DNA of 64,000 nt from JAVJRN01 sp040218415 (GTDB taxonomy: Bacteria > Bacteroidota > Bacteroidia > Cytophagales > Cyclobacteriaceae). How positions within the stretch are numbered: the first letter of the stretch is position 1; every line of letters starts with the position of its first letter. The position numbers and the translations under genes are program-made. The notes under the pieces are model-generated. The model was not told the origin of the DNA and ran no database searches. It saw only the letters and a list, made by a program, of their open reading frames with translations. The DNA lies in contig JAVJRN010000075.1 in the NCBI GenBank assembly GCA_040218415.1, positions 1 to 64,000 of the forward strand. The letters are read 5' to 3'. Shown here piece after piece: positions 1-8,010 of the stretch.

Positions 1-141
1 AACATGGTACTTCAGTATTATTTCTTGTCTTGTATACATACTTATCATTCGAGATAAACGTCTTCTTTTTTCGTTTATCAGATTTTTTAAGTGGTATACT
101 TTTCAAGTGAAATATGGTACACTTTTCAAGTGGTATATACA
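1..141. mobile_element. Right end of an IS21-like insertion sequence (rest lies left of the window)
   Basis: Positions 98-109 and 121-132 carry two identical copies of ACTTTTCAAGTG, each preceded by GGTAT or GGTAC and 23 bp apart. The segment ends in CA at 140-141. IS21-family elements end in TG/CA and have several short direct repeats near each terminus, so this fits one IS21 end. The junction is supported independently: the truncated reading frame on the minus strand matches its family up to position 142 and diverges exactly where this end starts. No transposase is visible because the element body would lie outside the window. The family assignment is an inference from end structure only. 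Confidence 0.6.
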
Positions 142-387
142 CTTTCCATTGTGGATGACTAGGTCTTGTCGGCCTTTGGTATTGATTTCATGGGTGTCTT
201 TGTAGTAGGTATCTCTGAGAAAATCCCTGACATGGTTCTTTTGATTTTCTTCATGCTCGATCTCATCTATGTGATCTATCAGCCTGATAAGGTTTGTTTT
301 AAACAGCTCAATCTCGGTACGGATGGGCTTTACCTTGAGGAAGGCTTTATTGATAGACTTGCGTGGTTTAATCGGATCAATTTGCAT
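103..387 (-). pseudogene. Truncated N-terminus of a DUF7149/Eco57I-type restriction-methylase
   Basis: The first about 82 residues (MQIDPIKPRK...HNGK) resemble the N-terminal DUF7149 region of large Eco57I-like class I methylase/type IIG restriction enzymes, which are normally around 1000 residues. Recognisable stretches are the KAFLKVKP start, the FLRDTYY segment and INTKGRQDLVIHNGK. After GK the frame enters the insertion-sequence end at position 141, and the last 12 codons are element-derived before the stop. The methylase motifs (NPPY) and target-recognition part are missing, so this cannot be an active enzyme unless the rest survives beyond the element to the left. Family recognition is from memory of the conserved N-terminus. 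Confidence 0.65.
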
Positions 388-517
388 AAAAGAAACGGTG
401 ATTTTGAATTGGCTTACAATGAACGCTGGAAGATAAATAACTTTTGCTTTTTAGACCTAACAGACCTCCAAGGTTTTAGAAATTGCGTCGCGTAGACCGG
501 GTCGCGTAGGCCTTGGA

Positions 518-619
518 GGTCGTCATGTCGAACTGAGGCACGAAGGAGACATCCCCTAAAACAGCAGGGGAACTCACCCTACCTTTGGTCGGGATTCGTA
601 ATGACGGAAATGACTACCG
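518..619. repeat. Intergenic direct repeat, copy 1
   Basis: About 102 bp beginning GGTCGTCATGTCGAACTGAG and ending near GAAATGACTACCG recurs at 769-874 with few changes. It contains the GTCATGTCGAAC...GAAGGAGAC core that resembles the interspersed GTCATTTCGAACGAAGTGAG-type repeats common between genes in Bacteroidota. A small inverted pair CCCCT/AGGGG (553-557, 566-570) sits inside it. I see no coding content; the function of these repeats is unknown. Confidence 0.75.
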
Positions 620-710
620 TCACTTCGATTTGGAGTACAACGAAAGGAGAAGTCGCTGTTTCTTCACCATCACTTCGAAACGGAATGCAATGAAGTGAGA
701 AGTCTCCTGA
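616..710. repeat. Two diverged units of the same repeat family
   Basis: Two adjacent stretches (about 616-658 and 667-710) both read as CGTCACTTCGA or CATCACTTCGA, then a degenerate middle, then GGAGAAGTC or TGAGAAGTCTCC. They look like diverged relatives of the 518 and 769 repeats, so the 480-bp gap between the methylase fragment and the metallopeptidase is almost entirely repeat-derived. Confidence 0.5.
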
Positions 711-768
711 AATGGATGGGGATTCTCACGTCGTTCGTTCCTCACTCCTCAGAATGACGGGAATGGTT

Positions 769-874
769 GGTCGTCATGTCGAACTGAGGCACGAAGGAGA
801 CATCCCCCTAAAACAGCAGGGGATTTCTAACCCTACCTTTGGTCCGGGTTTCGTAATGACGGAAATGACTACCG
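769..874. repeat. Intergenic direct repeat, copy 2
   Basis: Second copy of the 518-619 repeat, about 106 bp with small insertions in the C-run and around TCCGGGTTTCG. Its last six bases overlap the 3' end of the metallopeptidase gene, so that gene's TAG stop codon (869-871, minus strand) lies inside the repeat. Confidence 0.75.
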
Positions 875-1909
875 CTTTGGCAGGAGCAGCCGGTGGATGA
901 ATTTCATTTTCTCCACCACAGCCGGAGCTACGACGAAGGGGTACACATCCGGCACACCCATGGCGCGGGTCATGCTGTTCATAGCGAAAGATAGCGGTAT
1001 GCAAGTATTGATGATCACGTCAAAATCCTCGATGGTATACGGATCAAAGGAAACATCAGCACTATCGCGCATCGTACCGCGAGGCTTCACATGGAGTCCG
1101 AAAAAGTAAGCAGTCTCCACCATGTCCATGACGTGTAGGTAATGCGCCCAAGTCTCCGCCCAGTCCTCCCAAGCATGTGAGGTGGCATACTCGCTGATAA
1201 ACTGCTCTTGCCAGTTGGCAGGTGCTCCGTTTTCATAATGCTTTTTAAGAGCCTCCGAGTAGTCCATTTGTTCATCACCAAAGATGTCTCTAAACTGCCT
1301 AAGGACTTGCGGATCATTCCATACCAGCCGATTCCAAAAGTAGTGACCTACTTCATGTCTCAGGTGGCCTATCAGTGTGCGATAAGGTTCGAGCAGTTGC
1401 AGCCTTGTTTGTTCACGTATCACAGAATCTGCTTCCCTCACGAGTATCGTGATTACGCCATTGACATGACCTGTCATGAGCTCTTTGTTATCCTGCCTTG
1501 CCACGAAATCAAAACAAAAACCTTCTTCCAAGTCGTTTTTGCTCAGTATCGTTAAGCCAAGCTTTTGTAATTGGTAAATGAGCCGATGCTTGGCTATTTC
1601 GAGATTACGCCATTTATTGAAATTTTCCTTGCTTCGCAGGTTAGGAATGGTTCTGTTCAGCTGGCAAGCACTACAAAACTCCTCAGGATCGTTTTTCTCT
1701 ATGACCCAGTTGCACACATTATACTCCTTGTTTTTACAGTATTTGTACGCTATCTGCTCCCGATCTGAGATCAATGAATCCAAAGAGGGGTCAAAAGTCA
1801 GCATGGTACGATCACTGGCTCGGTAACCAGTCAGGTGACCACAGTTATTACAAGATTGGTTTTCGAAATACAGCGATTGTTCGCAGTAACCACATTGAAA
1901 GATTTTCAT
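869..1909 (-). CDS. Zinc-ribbon putative zinc-binding metallopeptidase
   Basis: The N-terminus carries two CxxC knuckles (CGYC, CNNC), then a further Cys cluster ending in FCSAC, which together form a zinc ribbon. In the second half is HEVGHYFW, a gluzincin/zincin HExxH motif, with downstream acidic residues (EDWAETWAHYL) that could supply the third ligand. This arrangement matches the cytosolic putative zinc-binding peptidase family in Pfam (Peptidase_Mx/zinc_ribbon type), usually 330-360 residues. There is no signal peptide. I chose the Met at 1909 (MKIFQCGYC) because family members normally start just before the first Cys pair; the frame is open to 1936. Substrate is unknown. Confidence 0.8.
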   Translation of the reverse strand: MKIFQCGYCEQSLYFENQSCNNCGHLTGYRASDRTMLTFDPSLDSLISDREQIAYKYCKNKEYNVCNWVIEKNDPEEFCSACQLNRTIPNLRSKENFNKWRNLEIAKHRLIYQLQKLGLTILSKNDLEEGFCFDFVARQDNKELMTGHVNGVITILVREADSVIREQTRLQLLEPYRTLIGHLRHEVGHYFWNRLVWNDPQVLRQFRDIFGDEQMDYSEALKKHYENGAPANWQEQFISEYATSHAWEDWAETWAHYLHVMDMVETAYFFGLHVKPRGTMRDSADVSFDPYTIEDFDVIINTCIPLSFAMNSMTRAMGVPDVYPFVVAPAVVEKMKFIHRLLLPKR

Positions 1910-2000
1910 AAGTGGGTTCATAACGTATTTGATCACTCAAAAGGTTAGACTATTGTGAATAATCTTTCAACAAAAATGCTTTCCACCTGAGTCTTCCTTG

Positions 2001-2040
2001 AAAAACAAAAAAAGACCAGTTCAATGACTGAACCGGTCTT
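2001..2040 (-). terminator. Rho-independent terminator of the sulfur-relay operon
   Basis: The arms 2012-2023 and 2029-2040 pair (AAGACC-GTTCA with TGAAC-GGTCTT, one mismatch) around a 5-base loop. On the minus strand the hairpin is followed by a T-rich run (2001-2011 are mostly A on the plus strand). It sits 22 bp past the stop codon at 2063. Confidence 0.75.
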
Positions 2041-2062
2041 ACTTCTAAGTTTGGGATATACC

Positions 2063-2575
2063 TTAGATGAAGATAATTTGAGAGCCTTCCTCTTGGCCTC
2101 TTTCGTAGAAATCTCCGACGGTGAGTACTCCATCTACTTCATCCCAAAGGTCTTCTTCTTTCAGGTGGAACATGTCCATGGCCAGCTTGCAGGCAAAGAG
2201 TTTGCCCCCAGAGGCTTTGTAAATTTCCAGAAACTCACTCACTGGTGGTATATCCAGTTTGTCCATTTCCTTTTTCATCATGCTTGTGGCTAATGTTTCC
2301 ATACCTGGAAGACCGCCAAGCATGGTGGGTATGTGCATGCCCGGATTACCCACGGTGGCCACATGTAAGTGATCCATTTTTTTAGGCTGGAGCATTTCCA
2401 ATCCGAAGAATGTACAGAAGATTTCGGAATCTATTCCTTCCATTCGCGCACCATTGGCCAAAATGAGCGCCGCATACACTGAGTCAACAGTGGCTTTGGA
2501 GTTGATGATCATGAGCTTTTTCAAAGCTCTTTTTTTCTCTACTTTTTCTTTTACGGGGGCTTCTAAAGTTTCCAT
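2063..2575 (-). CDS. DsrE/DsrF-like family sulfur-relay protein
   Basis: A 170-residue soluble protein of the DsrE/F/H-like fold. After a charged leader comes LMIINSKATVDSVYAALILANGA (beta-alpha start), then EIFCTFFG with Cys54, a long Met-rich stretch, and LFACKLAMDMF with Cys129, the position of the conserved Cys in DsrE-type sulfur carriers. DsrE-family proteins pass persulfide sulfur between partners. It is the last gene of a three-gene operon with a DsrC/TusE-like protein (18 bp away) and an SQR-like flavoprotein. Its first residues (METL) match those of the DsrC-like protein, and both genes have a similar ATGATTTT-type junction. The role in sulfur transfer is inferred from family and context. 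Confidence 0.8.
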   Translation of the reverse strand: METLEAPVKEKVEKKRALKKLMIINSKATVDSVYAALILANGARMEGIDSEIFCTFFGLEMLQPKKMDHLHVATVGNPGMHIPTMLGGLPGMETLATSMMKKEMDKLDIPPVSEFLEIYKASGGKLFACKLAMDMFHLKEEDLWDEVDGVLTVGDFYERGQEEGSQIIFI

Positions 2576-2593
2576 GATTTTGTGGTTTTTAGG

Positions 2594-2902
2594 TTAAATA
2601 CAACTTGCAGGTTTTGGTATTCCGGCTATTCTTGAGGCTTTTTTGAGCGGCCCATTCGGGAAAAGTTGGTAAAACTCTTTGATGTCTACCACTCCAGATT
2701 TTCCCACCCTGCGGATGGATAGGGCAGTTCCTTTTTCTTGTTCTGTGCGGAGATAACCAAGGATTTCAAAGTGCCTGTCCTTGAGGTCTATTCCTTCTTC
2801 AGTGGCAATTTCTCGGGCGATTTCCTTATCCCATTGATCCATGTTCTTGAGATAACCTTGCTCGTTTAATTCTACTGGTCTATTTGCTATTAAAGTTTCC
2901 AT
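2594..2902 (-). CDS. TusE/DsrC/DsvC-family sulfur relay protein
   Basis: A 102-residue protein with the DsrC pattern: N-terminal ELNEQGYLKNMDQW, central REIATEEGI...HFEILGYLR, and the C-terminal arm GPLKKASRIAGIPKPASCI. The penultimate Cys is the conserved sulfur-carrying residue of the family. The second Cys found in dissimilatory DsrC, about 10 residues upstream, is absent (the site reads PLKKASRIAG). It is therefore TusE-like or single-Cys, unlikely to form the DsrC trisulfide with a sulfite reductase. It lies between the SQR-like and DsrE-like genes with 12- and 18-bp gaps, so the three are almost certainly co-transcribed. Confidence 0.88.
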   Translation of the reverse strand: METLIANRPVELNEQGYLKNMDQWDKEIAREIATEEGIDLKDRHFEILGYLRTEQEKGTALSIRRVGKSGVVDIKEFYQLFPNGPLKKASRIAGIPKPASCI

Positions 2903-2914
2903 GATTTTTGATCG

Positions 2915-4183
2915 TTATATGAGTACTTCTTCTTTGTTAGTTTCTATTTCTTTTTTGATTTGCTTGCCTACTAAAGACATCTGCGCGTCTATGAATGGTA
3001 TTTTCTTGCCTTTCATCAGCATATTCCAATAAATCCATCGGAAGGCAAGTTTGCCCCAGTGATTCATCTTGTTTTCCTCCAAGAGTTTCATCGGGCCTAT
3101 GGTATCGAAAGGAAATACCCCAGCTACTGGCTCTTGCTTGTAATTGAAATCTATCAGCATGGCCTTATTGAAACCCGTTTCCACGAAACAATTGGCATGC
3201 CCGTCAAAGTCTTCTTTCAAAGGCTCATTTTGGATATATCTGAGGATGTTTTCCGTGAGTACTTCCGCCTCGAAGTGGGCTACAGATCCAGCTTTAGAAG
3301 TTGGAAGGTTGGTAGCATCTCCCAGCACGAAGATGTCTTCATGCGCTTTGGACTGTAGGGTATGTTTGTGTGTTGGCACAAAGTTCAAATCATCACCCAT
3401 GCCACTTCTTAGTAGGAGATCATCCCCCATATTGGTAGGAACGGTCACCAGTAGATCGAAAGGAACTTGCATTTCATCCCATGAGACGATCTTTTTACTT
3501 TCATTGTCTACAGAGGCGATGGCAAAATCAGGCACGATGTTAATTTCCTTTTCTTCCAGCAAATGACCAAGTGCAGAGGCTGCCGTAGGCTTTGTGAAAG
3601 CGCCATCGAGCGGAGTGACGTAAGTAATGTCTACTTTGTCTCTAATGCCTCGTTCCTTAAAGTACCAATCGGCTAGAAAAGCAAACTCAAGCGGCGCAAC
3701 AGGACACTTGATGGGCATTTCTGTGATATGAACCACCAGCCGCCCACCAGTAAACGATTCAAGCTTTTCTCTAAGTGCTTTGGCTCCTTCAAAAGTATAG
3801 AAATCAAATACTGATTTTCTCCATTCGGCTCCACGCATTCCTTCCACTTCTTCCGGTGCAATTCTGGAACCTGTAGCGATGATCAATAGATCGTAATTAA
3901 GAGATTCGCCATCGGCTAATTCGACTTGTTTAGCATCAGGCGAAATTTTTTCAATGGCCTTTTGGATGTAATGAACACCCTTTGGAATAAACTGGTCTTT
4001 TTGCTTGTAGCAGTCTTTCTCCTCATAAATGCCGAATGGCAGGAAGAGAAATCCCGGCTGATAATAATGCTTTTCGAATTGATCTACGATGGTGATTTGC
4101 CATTGGGCTGGCAGTTTCTTGACCAAATGGTTGGCCATCATGGTTCCTGCTGATCCTGCCCCGAGTATGAGTAAATTTTTCAT
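2915..4183 (-). CDS. Sulfide:quinone oxidoreductase-like FAD-dependent flavoprotein
   Basis: A 422-residue two-dinucleotide-binding flavoprotein. It starts with the FAD fold LILGAGSAGTMMA (4-16), has the ATGSRIAP loop (about 103-110) and the second FAD motif IFVLGDATNLPTSKAGSVAH (about 284-303). Two cysteines sit where SQR enzymes have their redox pair: Cys160 in MPIKCPVAP and Cys332 in HANCFVETG. SQR oxidises sulfide to sulfane sulfur and feeds electrons to quinone at the membrane. The C-terminus (KLAFRWIYWNMLMKGKKIP) is an amphipathic segment suited to membrane contact. First gene of the operon, with a divergent Crp/Fnr regulator upstream. A related rhodanese-coupled oxidoreductase remains possible. 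Confidence 0.85.
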   Translation of the reverse strand: MKNLLILGAGSAGTMMANHLVKKLPAQWQITIVDQFEKHYYQPGFLFLPFGIYEEKDCYKQKDQFIPKGVHYIQKAIEKISPDAKQVELADGESLNYDLLIIATGSRIAPEEVEGMRGAEWRKSVFDFYTFEGAKALREKLESFTGGRLVVHITEMPIKCPVAPLEFAFLADWYFKERGIRDKVDITYVTPLDGAFTKPTAASALGHLLEEKEINIVPDFAIASVDNESKKIVSWDEMQVPFDLLVTVPTNMGDDLLLRSGMGDDLNFVPTHKHTLQSKAHEDIFVLGDATNLPTSKAGSVAHFEAEVLTENILRYIQNEPLKEDFDGHANCFVETGFNKAMLIDFNYKQEPVAGVFPFDTIGPMKLLEENKMNHWGKLAFRWIYWNMLMKGKKIPFIDAQMSLVGKQIKKEIETNKEEVLI

Positions 4184-4285
4184 CTTTCTCTTGTTGTTTG
4201 CTTTAGTAAAAGAAGAAAGAATGCAAGCTGAAAGCGTTGACCTGAGTCAGTGGCATACATGAGAAATGTTTGATTAGAGGGCTTG

Positions 4286-4301
4286 TGTAACATATGTTAC
4301 A
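4286..4301. promoter_or_regulatory. 16-bp perfect palindrome, candidate Crp/Fnr operator
   Basis: TGTAACATATGTTACA is a perfect inverted repeat in the 282-bp divergent gap between the SQR-like operon (start 4183, minus) and the Crp/Fnr gene (start 4466, plus). Size and symmetry fit a Crp/Fnr dimer site (two 5-6 bp half-sites). It lies about 100 bp upstream of the SQR start codon and 165 bp upstream of the regulator. Binding is inferred. Confidence 0.6.
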
Positions 4302-4465
4302 TATAGTCAGCTCCCCAGCTTGGTAGCTTTAGCCCCTTAAGGCCTTGCTAATTTTGATCAATAGCACCTATGGATTCACGGATCGAACTTAGCTCGCGGG
4401 TATTGGTTACATCAATTATCAAATGATCCTTTAGTATCTTGAATGTTAAAACCACCCTTAATTAA

Positions 4466-4963
4466 ATGATAGAAAGCCAACCAAATTCGAAAATACGAAC
4501 TGTCAAGAAAGGCGAAATATTCCAAAGGCGCGGCGAGCTTAACTCTAAAGTGTATCAAATCAAGGAAGGGCTAGTGAGAAGCTATACCATTGACGAAAAG
4601 GGAAAAGATCATATTTTCATGTTTGCCTATGAAGGCTGGACCATTGGGGATGCGATTTCAATAGACGAACCTTGTGAACTTTTTATGGATGCTTTGGAAG
4701 ACTCGGTATTGATTGTTCGAGAGAAAAACATAGCGCAGGAGGTCAATGCCCAAAGTTTTAAAGCATTGGTCAAAAGAATGCTTGTGCTTCAGCGAAGGAT
4801 GATCGGCATGATGAGCAGCACAGCTATGGAGCGGTATGAGGATTTCGAAAGTACCTATCCAGAGTTGATTCAGCGGCTTCCCCAGCGCATGATTGCTTCT
4901 TATCTGGGTGTGACTCCCGAAGCACTCAGCAAGCTACGAGGAGAACGAGCTAGAAGCAAATGA
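4466..4963 (+). CDS. Crp/Fnr-family transcriptional regulator
   Basis: 165 residues. The N-terminal two thirds is a cyclic-nucleotide-binding-type beta-roll (KKGEIFQRRGELNSKVYQIKEGLVRSY...GWTIGD), followed by a dimerisation helix (LVKRMLVLQRRMIGMMSS) and a short winged HTH whose recognition part reads RMIASYLGVTPEALSKLRGER. It is shorter than classical Crp (about 210), as is usual for the Bacteroidota subfamily. No Fnr-type Cys cluster is present, only one Cys (EPCEL). Its divergent position next to the sulfur operon and the palindrome between them suggest it controls that operon, itself, or both. The effector is unknown. Confidence 0.85.
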   Translation: MIESQPNSKIRTVKKGEIFQRRGELNSKVYQIKEGLVRSYTIDEKGKDHIFMFAYEGWTIGDAISIDEPCELFMDALEDSVLIVREKNIAQEVNAQSFKALVKRMLVLQRRMIGMMSSTAMERYEDFESTYPELIQRLPQRMIASYLGVTPEALSKLRGERARSK

Positions 4964-5036
4964 CCTTTCTTAATCTAGGTTAATGCACAGCAAAATGTGA
5001 TCGCTGAACTTGCGTAAGGTTTTAAACACTCACGCA

Positions 5037-5582
5037 TTGGAAAAACATATCATCGCCTTTGGCGCAAGCAACAGCAAGCACAGCATCAACAAAACACTGG
5101 CTACCTACGCTGGCAATCAGCTAGAAGGGATCAATCTGGAAGTCCTCGACCTCAATGATTACCCGCTCCCTGTCTATTCGATAGATGATCAAAGAGCCAC
5201 GGGCATTCCGGAGGAGGCCGTTGCTTTTCTTCTAAAAATCAAAGAATCAGATGGCATCATTATCTCCTTGGCAGAATATAATGGGCTTTACACCTCCGCT
5301 TTCAAAAATCTTTGGGATTGGCTGTCACGAGTGGAAAGTCCAGCCATTTGGCAAAACAAACCTATGCTTCTGCTCTCAGCATCTCCGGCCAGACGAGATA
5401 GTAACTACGTGACCAAAGTATCTCTGGAACTATTCCCGGCTTTTGGAGCCAATATTATCGCGGACTTCTGCCTGCCTTCATTCAATCACTTCTTTAAAGG
5501 TGGAGAGATTGTGGAAGCAGACTATGCTCAAAAGTTTCAAATCGCTTTACAAAAATTTCAAGCTTTTCTCAACTCAAATTAA
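5037..5582 (+). CDS. NADPH-dependent FMN reductase / NAD(P)H oxidoreductase
   Basis: Flavodoxin-like fold of the FMN_red family: IIAFGASNSKHSINKTLA (phosphate-binding loop), ESDGIIISLAEYNGLYTSAFKNLWDWLSR (the conserved P-E-Y-N-type loop, here AEYNG) and the C-terminal core. Usual family length is 170-190. No ATG precedes the conserved start. The frame is open from a TTG at 5010, but the family-like N-terminus (EKHIIAFGASNS) fits a TTG at 5037 better, so the start is uncertain by 9 codons. It is followed 6 bp later by a small membrane-protein gene. Probable role: cytosolic flavin or quinone reduction. Confidence 0.82.
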   Translation: MEKHIIAFGASNSKHSINKTLATYAGNQLEGINLEVLDLNDYPLPVYSIDDQRATGIPEEAVAFLLKIKESDGIIISLAEYNGLYTSAFKNLWDWLSRVESPAIWQNKPMLLLSASPARRDSNYVTKVSLELFPAFGANIIADFCLPSFNHFFKGGEIVEADYAQKFQIALQKFQAFLNSN

Positions 5583-5588
5583 ACAATC

Positions 5589-6038
5589 ATGTACAAAACA
5601 TTTTTCAAAATTGCTGCTGTTCTTTGGATCCTGTGGGGTCTGGTACACATCTTCGCTGGTTTCCTTACGGACTATTTTATCCTGTCAGGTGACATTCCTT
5701 CTTCCATCAGTGGTATCGCGGATGCCATAGATCCTGAAGCTGCAAAGCAAGCGTATCATCCTGCTGTGGGTGCGATCATAGGACAGCATGGCTTCAATCT
5801 ACTTTGGATCGGCTTGGTAACGTTCATCTCCGCTTTCTTCATCTGGAAAGGAAACAAGAATGCCATCTTCTTGGCGGCTATTTGTGGTGGTCTGGCAGAT
5901 CTGGGCTACTTTCTATTCTTAGATCTAGGTGGTTTTGTGAACTTCGTGCCTGGCACGGTGATGACGCTTATCTCAGGAAGCGCAATTACCTTAAGCTTTA
6001 TTGCCCACTTTAAGCTTAAAGGTGAAGCCAATTCGTAA
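5589..6038 (+). CDS. Small four-helix integral membrane protein of unknown function
   Basis: 149 residues with four hydrophobic segments: about 5-27 (FKIAAVLWILWGLVHIFAGF), 67-88 (FNLLWIGLVTFISAFFIW), 90-112 (NAIFLAAICGGLADLGYFLF) and 115-140. A charged tail follows. Such proteins occur near redox genes, but I do not recognise a named family. It starts 7 bp after the FMN reductase and overlaps the start of the broken porin gene by 17 bp, so the three genes form a translationally tight cluster. Confidence 0.75.
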   Translation: MYKTFFKIAAVLWILWGLVHIFAGFLTDYFILSGDIPSSISGIADAIDPEAAKQAYHPAVGAIIGQHGFNLLWIGLVTFISAFFIWKGNKNAIFLAAICGGLADLGYFLFLDLGGFVNFVPGTVMTLISGSAITLSFIAHFKLKGEANS

Positions 6039-7430
6039 AAGTCTTTGGTTGATAATCGGTGGCGGCTTATTGCTGATAAAGCCTTGGGCTTCATTTTCAC
6101 AGGACGCCCCACCGATTGGTCTACTTCGCGCATAAGAATCCTATTCCTATTTGCAGGATTCCAGCCAGCAGTTGGATGACCCAATATTTGGCTGGCGAGT
6201 GAAGTACCTCCCGATTTCGCAAAAGCAATCCGTTTTTTGACATTAGGGGGAGAATATAGGGCGCGCGTGGAATCCTTTGCCAATAGAAACTACACCACGG
6301 CTGATGAATCCTATTACTCTCAAAGGCTCAACTTTCATGCTTCGCTGAAAATCGGCGCTAGAGTTCGTCTTTTTGGAGAGCTTTATCATGGCCTCACATC
6401 GGGCGCAGATCGGATTCTGGAGGACGATGACCTAGCTGTGCATCAGGGTTTTTTGGAATTGACCTTGATAGAAAAAGAGAACGCCAACATGTCCTTGCGT
6501 CTAGGGAGACAAGAAATAGGGTATGGGGTATCTCGACTTATAGACGTAAGAGAAGGGCCTGATATTCGCCGTTCTTTTGATATGGCTAATTTGACATTCA
6601 GCAAAAATCAAAATTCATTCAACATCATCTATGGTAAGGAAGTCAATACCGGGTTTCAAGCTTTTGATAACGAATCCAATCTTTTCCAGTCGAATGCGCC
6701 AAACCCGAGTTTATGGGGTGTTTACATCAAGAATAAGGTCACTGGAAGAATTGGAAATCTTGATTTTTACTACCTCGGTTTTAACTCCGAAACCTCCCGA
6801 TTCAATGATGTCATTGGCGAGGAAACCCGACATTCTATAGGTATCCGATCTTATGGAAACGTAGGTCGATTTAGCTTTAATAGTGAATTGATTTACCAAT
6901 TTGGTGAAATCGGTGAGCGTGATATCTCTGCATACAATTTTGAAACGGACTGGAAGTATTTACTGCTAGAAGGTGGCTGGCAACCTAAGCTTGGCATCCG
7001 GCTTGATTTCTCGTCAGGAGACCAAGCCATCGGGGACGGTAAAGTTCAGACTTTCAATCCAATGTTTGTAAATCCAGCGCTCTACAGTCTAGCTGGTGTT
7101 AACACACCTGCGAATCTTTCAAGTTTCCATCCAAATTTGACTTTACAGCTATCGGCGGCCATTTCCATCTATATGGATTATGCCTTTTTCTACCGAACTC
7201 AAACCTCAGACGGGCTTTATACACCCCCGAGATTTCTGCTTAGAGCGGCAGATGGGGCTGACCAAAGACATATTGGAGATGTCATAGGCCTGCAAATTCA
7301 GTACAACATCAATAGAAATATTTCCTGTAATCTGCGAAGCTCCTATTTCATAGCAGGTGAGTTTATTGAGGCTACTGGGGCATCAGAAAACACATTCTAT
7401 ATATTCCCAACTACCAGTTTCAAATTCTAA
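6022..7430 (+). pseudogene. Alginate-export-family outer-membrane porin, disrupted by a stop and a frameshift
   Basis: From TTG 6237 a 397-residue frame reads as an alginate_exp-type beta-barrel: LTLGGEYRARVESF, LRLGRQEIGYGVSRLIDVREGPDIRRSFD and the terminal SFKF. The missing N-terminus is just upstream. A GTG at 6022 opens a clear signal peptide (KPIRKSLWLIIGGGLLLIKPWASFSQ), which is stopped by TAA at 6133-6135. The same frame continues with family-like residues (ESYSYLQDSS...VKYLPISQKQSVF) to a T6 run at 6233-6238. One extra T there would restore the LTLGGEY frame. Two lesions therefore separate signal peptide and barrel. Either this is a decaying porin gene or the assembly has errors; the homopolymer could be a sequencing fault, the TAA less easily. 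Confidence 0.7.
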
Positions 7431-7491
7431 GATTAAAAAAGATAAAAGAGAACAAACCAAAATAAATTTTAACGAAATAAAACAAACACAA

Positions 7492-7875
7492 ATGTCGCAA
7501 CTACACGAAATCGAAATCGGCAAAACAAGAAGAGTCATAGGCTATGTCCTATCCATTCTCGTATCACTCATGTTGCTCTTTAGTGGCGTCATGAAAATCA
7601 TTGGTGTTCCGGAGATGGCTGAAAACATGGCCAAGATTCCAAATATTGGCGAGATGGTTACAGTGATTGGCGTAATAGAACTCGTCAGTCTCGCACTTTA
7701 TTGGATTCCAAAAACTTCAAATCTTGGTTTCTTTCTGCTTTGCTCCTATGCAGGAGGGATCATTGTCGGGGAAATAGTAACTGGCGAGCCGCCAATACCC
7801 GGAACGGTGGTAGCTGTTTTATTGTATGTAAGCACCTTTTTGAGAAAGCCCTCGTTATCTGGACTGGGAATTTGA
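7492..7875 (+). CDS. DoxX-like small membrane protein
   Basis: 127 residues with four membrane segments, starting RVIGYVLSILVSLMLLFSGVMKIIGVPEMAENM, the typical DoxX/DoxD-like opening (hydrophobic helix followed by a KI-G-P-EMAE stretch). I chose ATG 7492 because the open frame upstream of it (from 7357) overlaps the porin and is non-conserved. DoxX-family proteins are linked to redox and thiol metabolism, but this subfamily has no settled function. It follows the porin remnant by 61 bp. Confidence 0.8.
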   Translation: MSQLHEIEIGKTRRVIGYVLSILVSLMLLFSGVMKIIGVPEMAENMAKIPNIGEMVTVIGVIELVSLALYWIPKTSNLGFFLLCSYAGGIIVGEIVTGEPPIPGTVVAVLLYVSTFLRKPSLSGLGI

Positions 7876-8010
7876 CCAGAGGTTAAAACTTATTTTGAGC
7901 GACTCTGGACGAATTGCTAAGCGCTCATTTTATACATTAATGTTCGCTAAGCGTTACTTTAGGCTTGGCCAAAATCTAAAAGGGTTTATTTTAATGAAAT
8001 CACTACATCA

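Noticed and set aside
712..900. Plus-strand frame of 62 codons over the repeats
   Set aside because: It lies inside the interspersed repeat and its codons follow the repeat pattern; no protein-like features.
7905..7965. Direct repeat GCTAAGCG twice, about 34 bp apart, before the LLM oxidoreductase
   Set aside because: Only 8 bases each with no symmetry or second site; too weak to call an operator.
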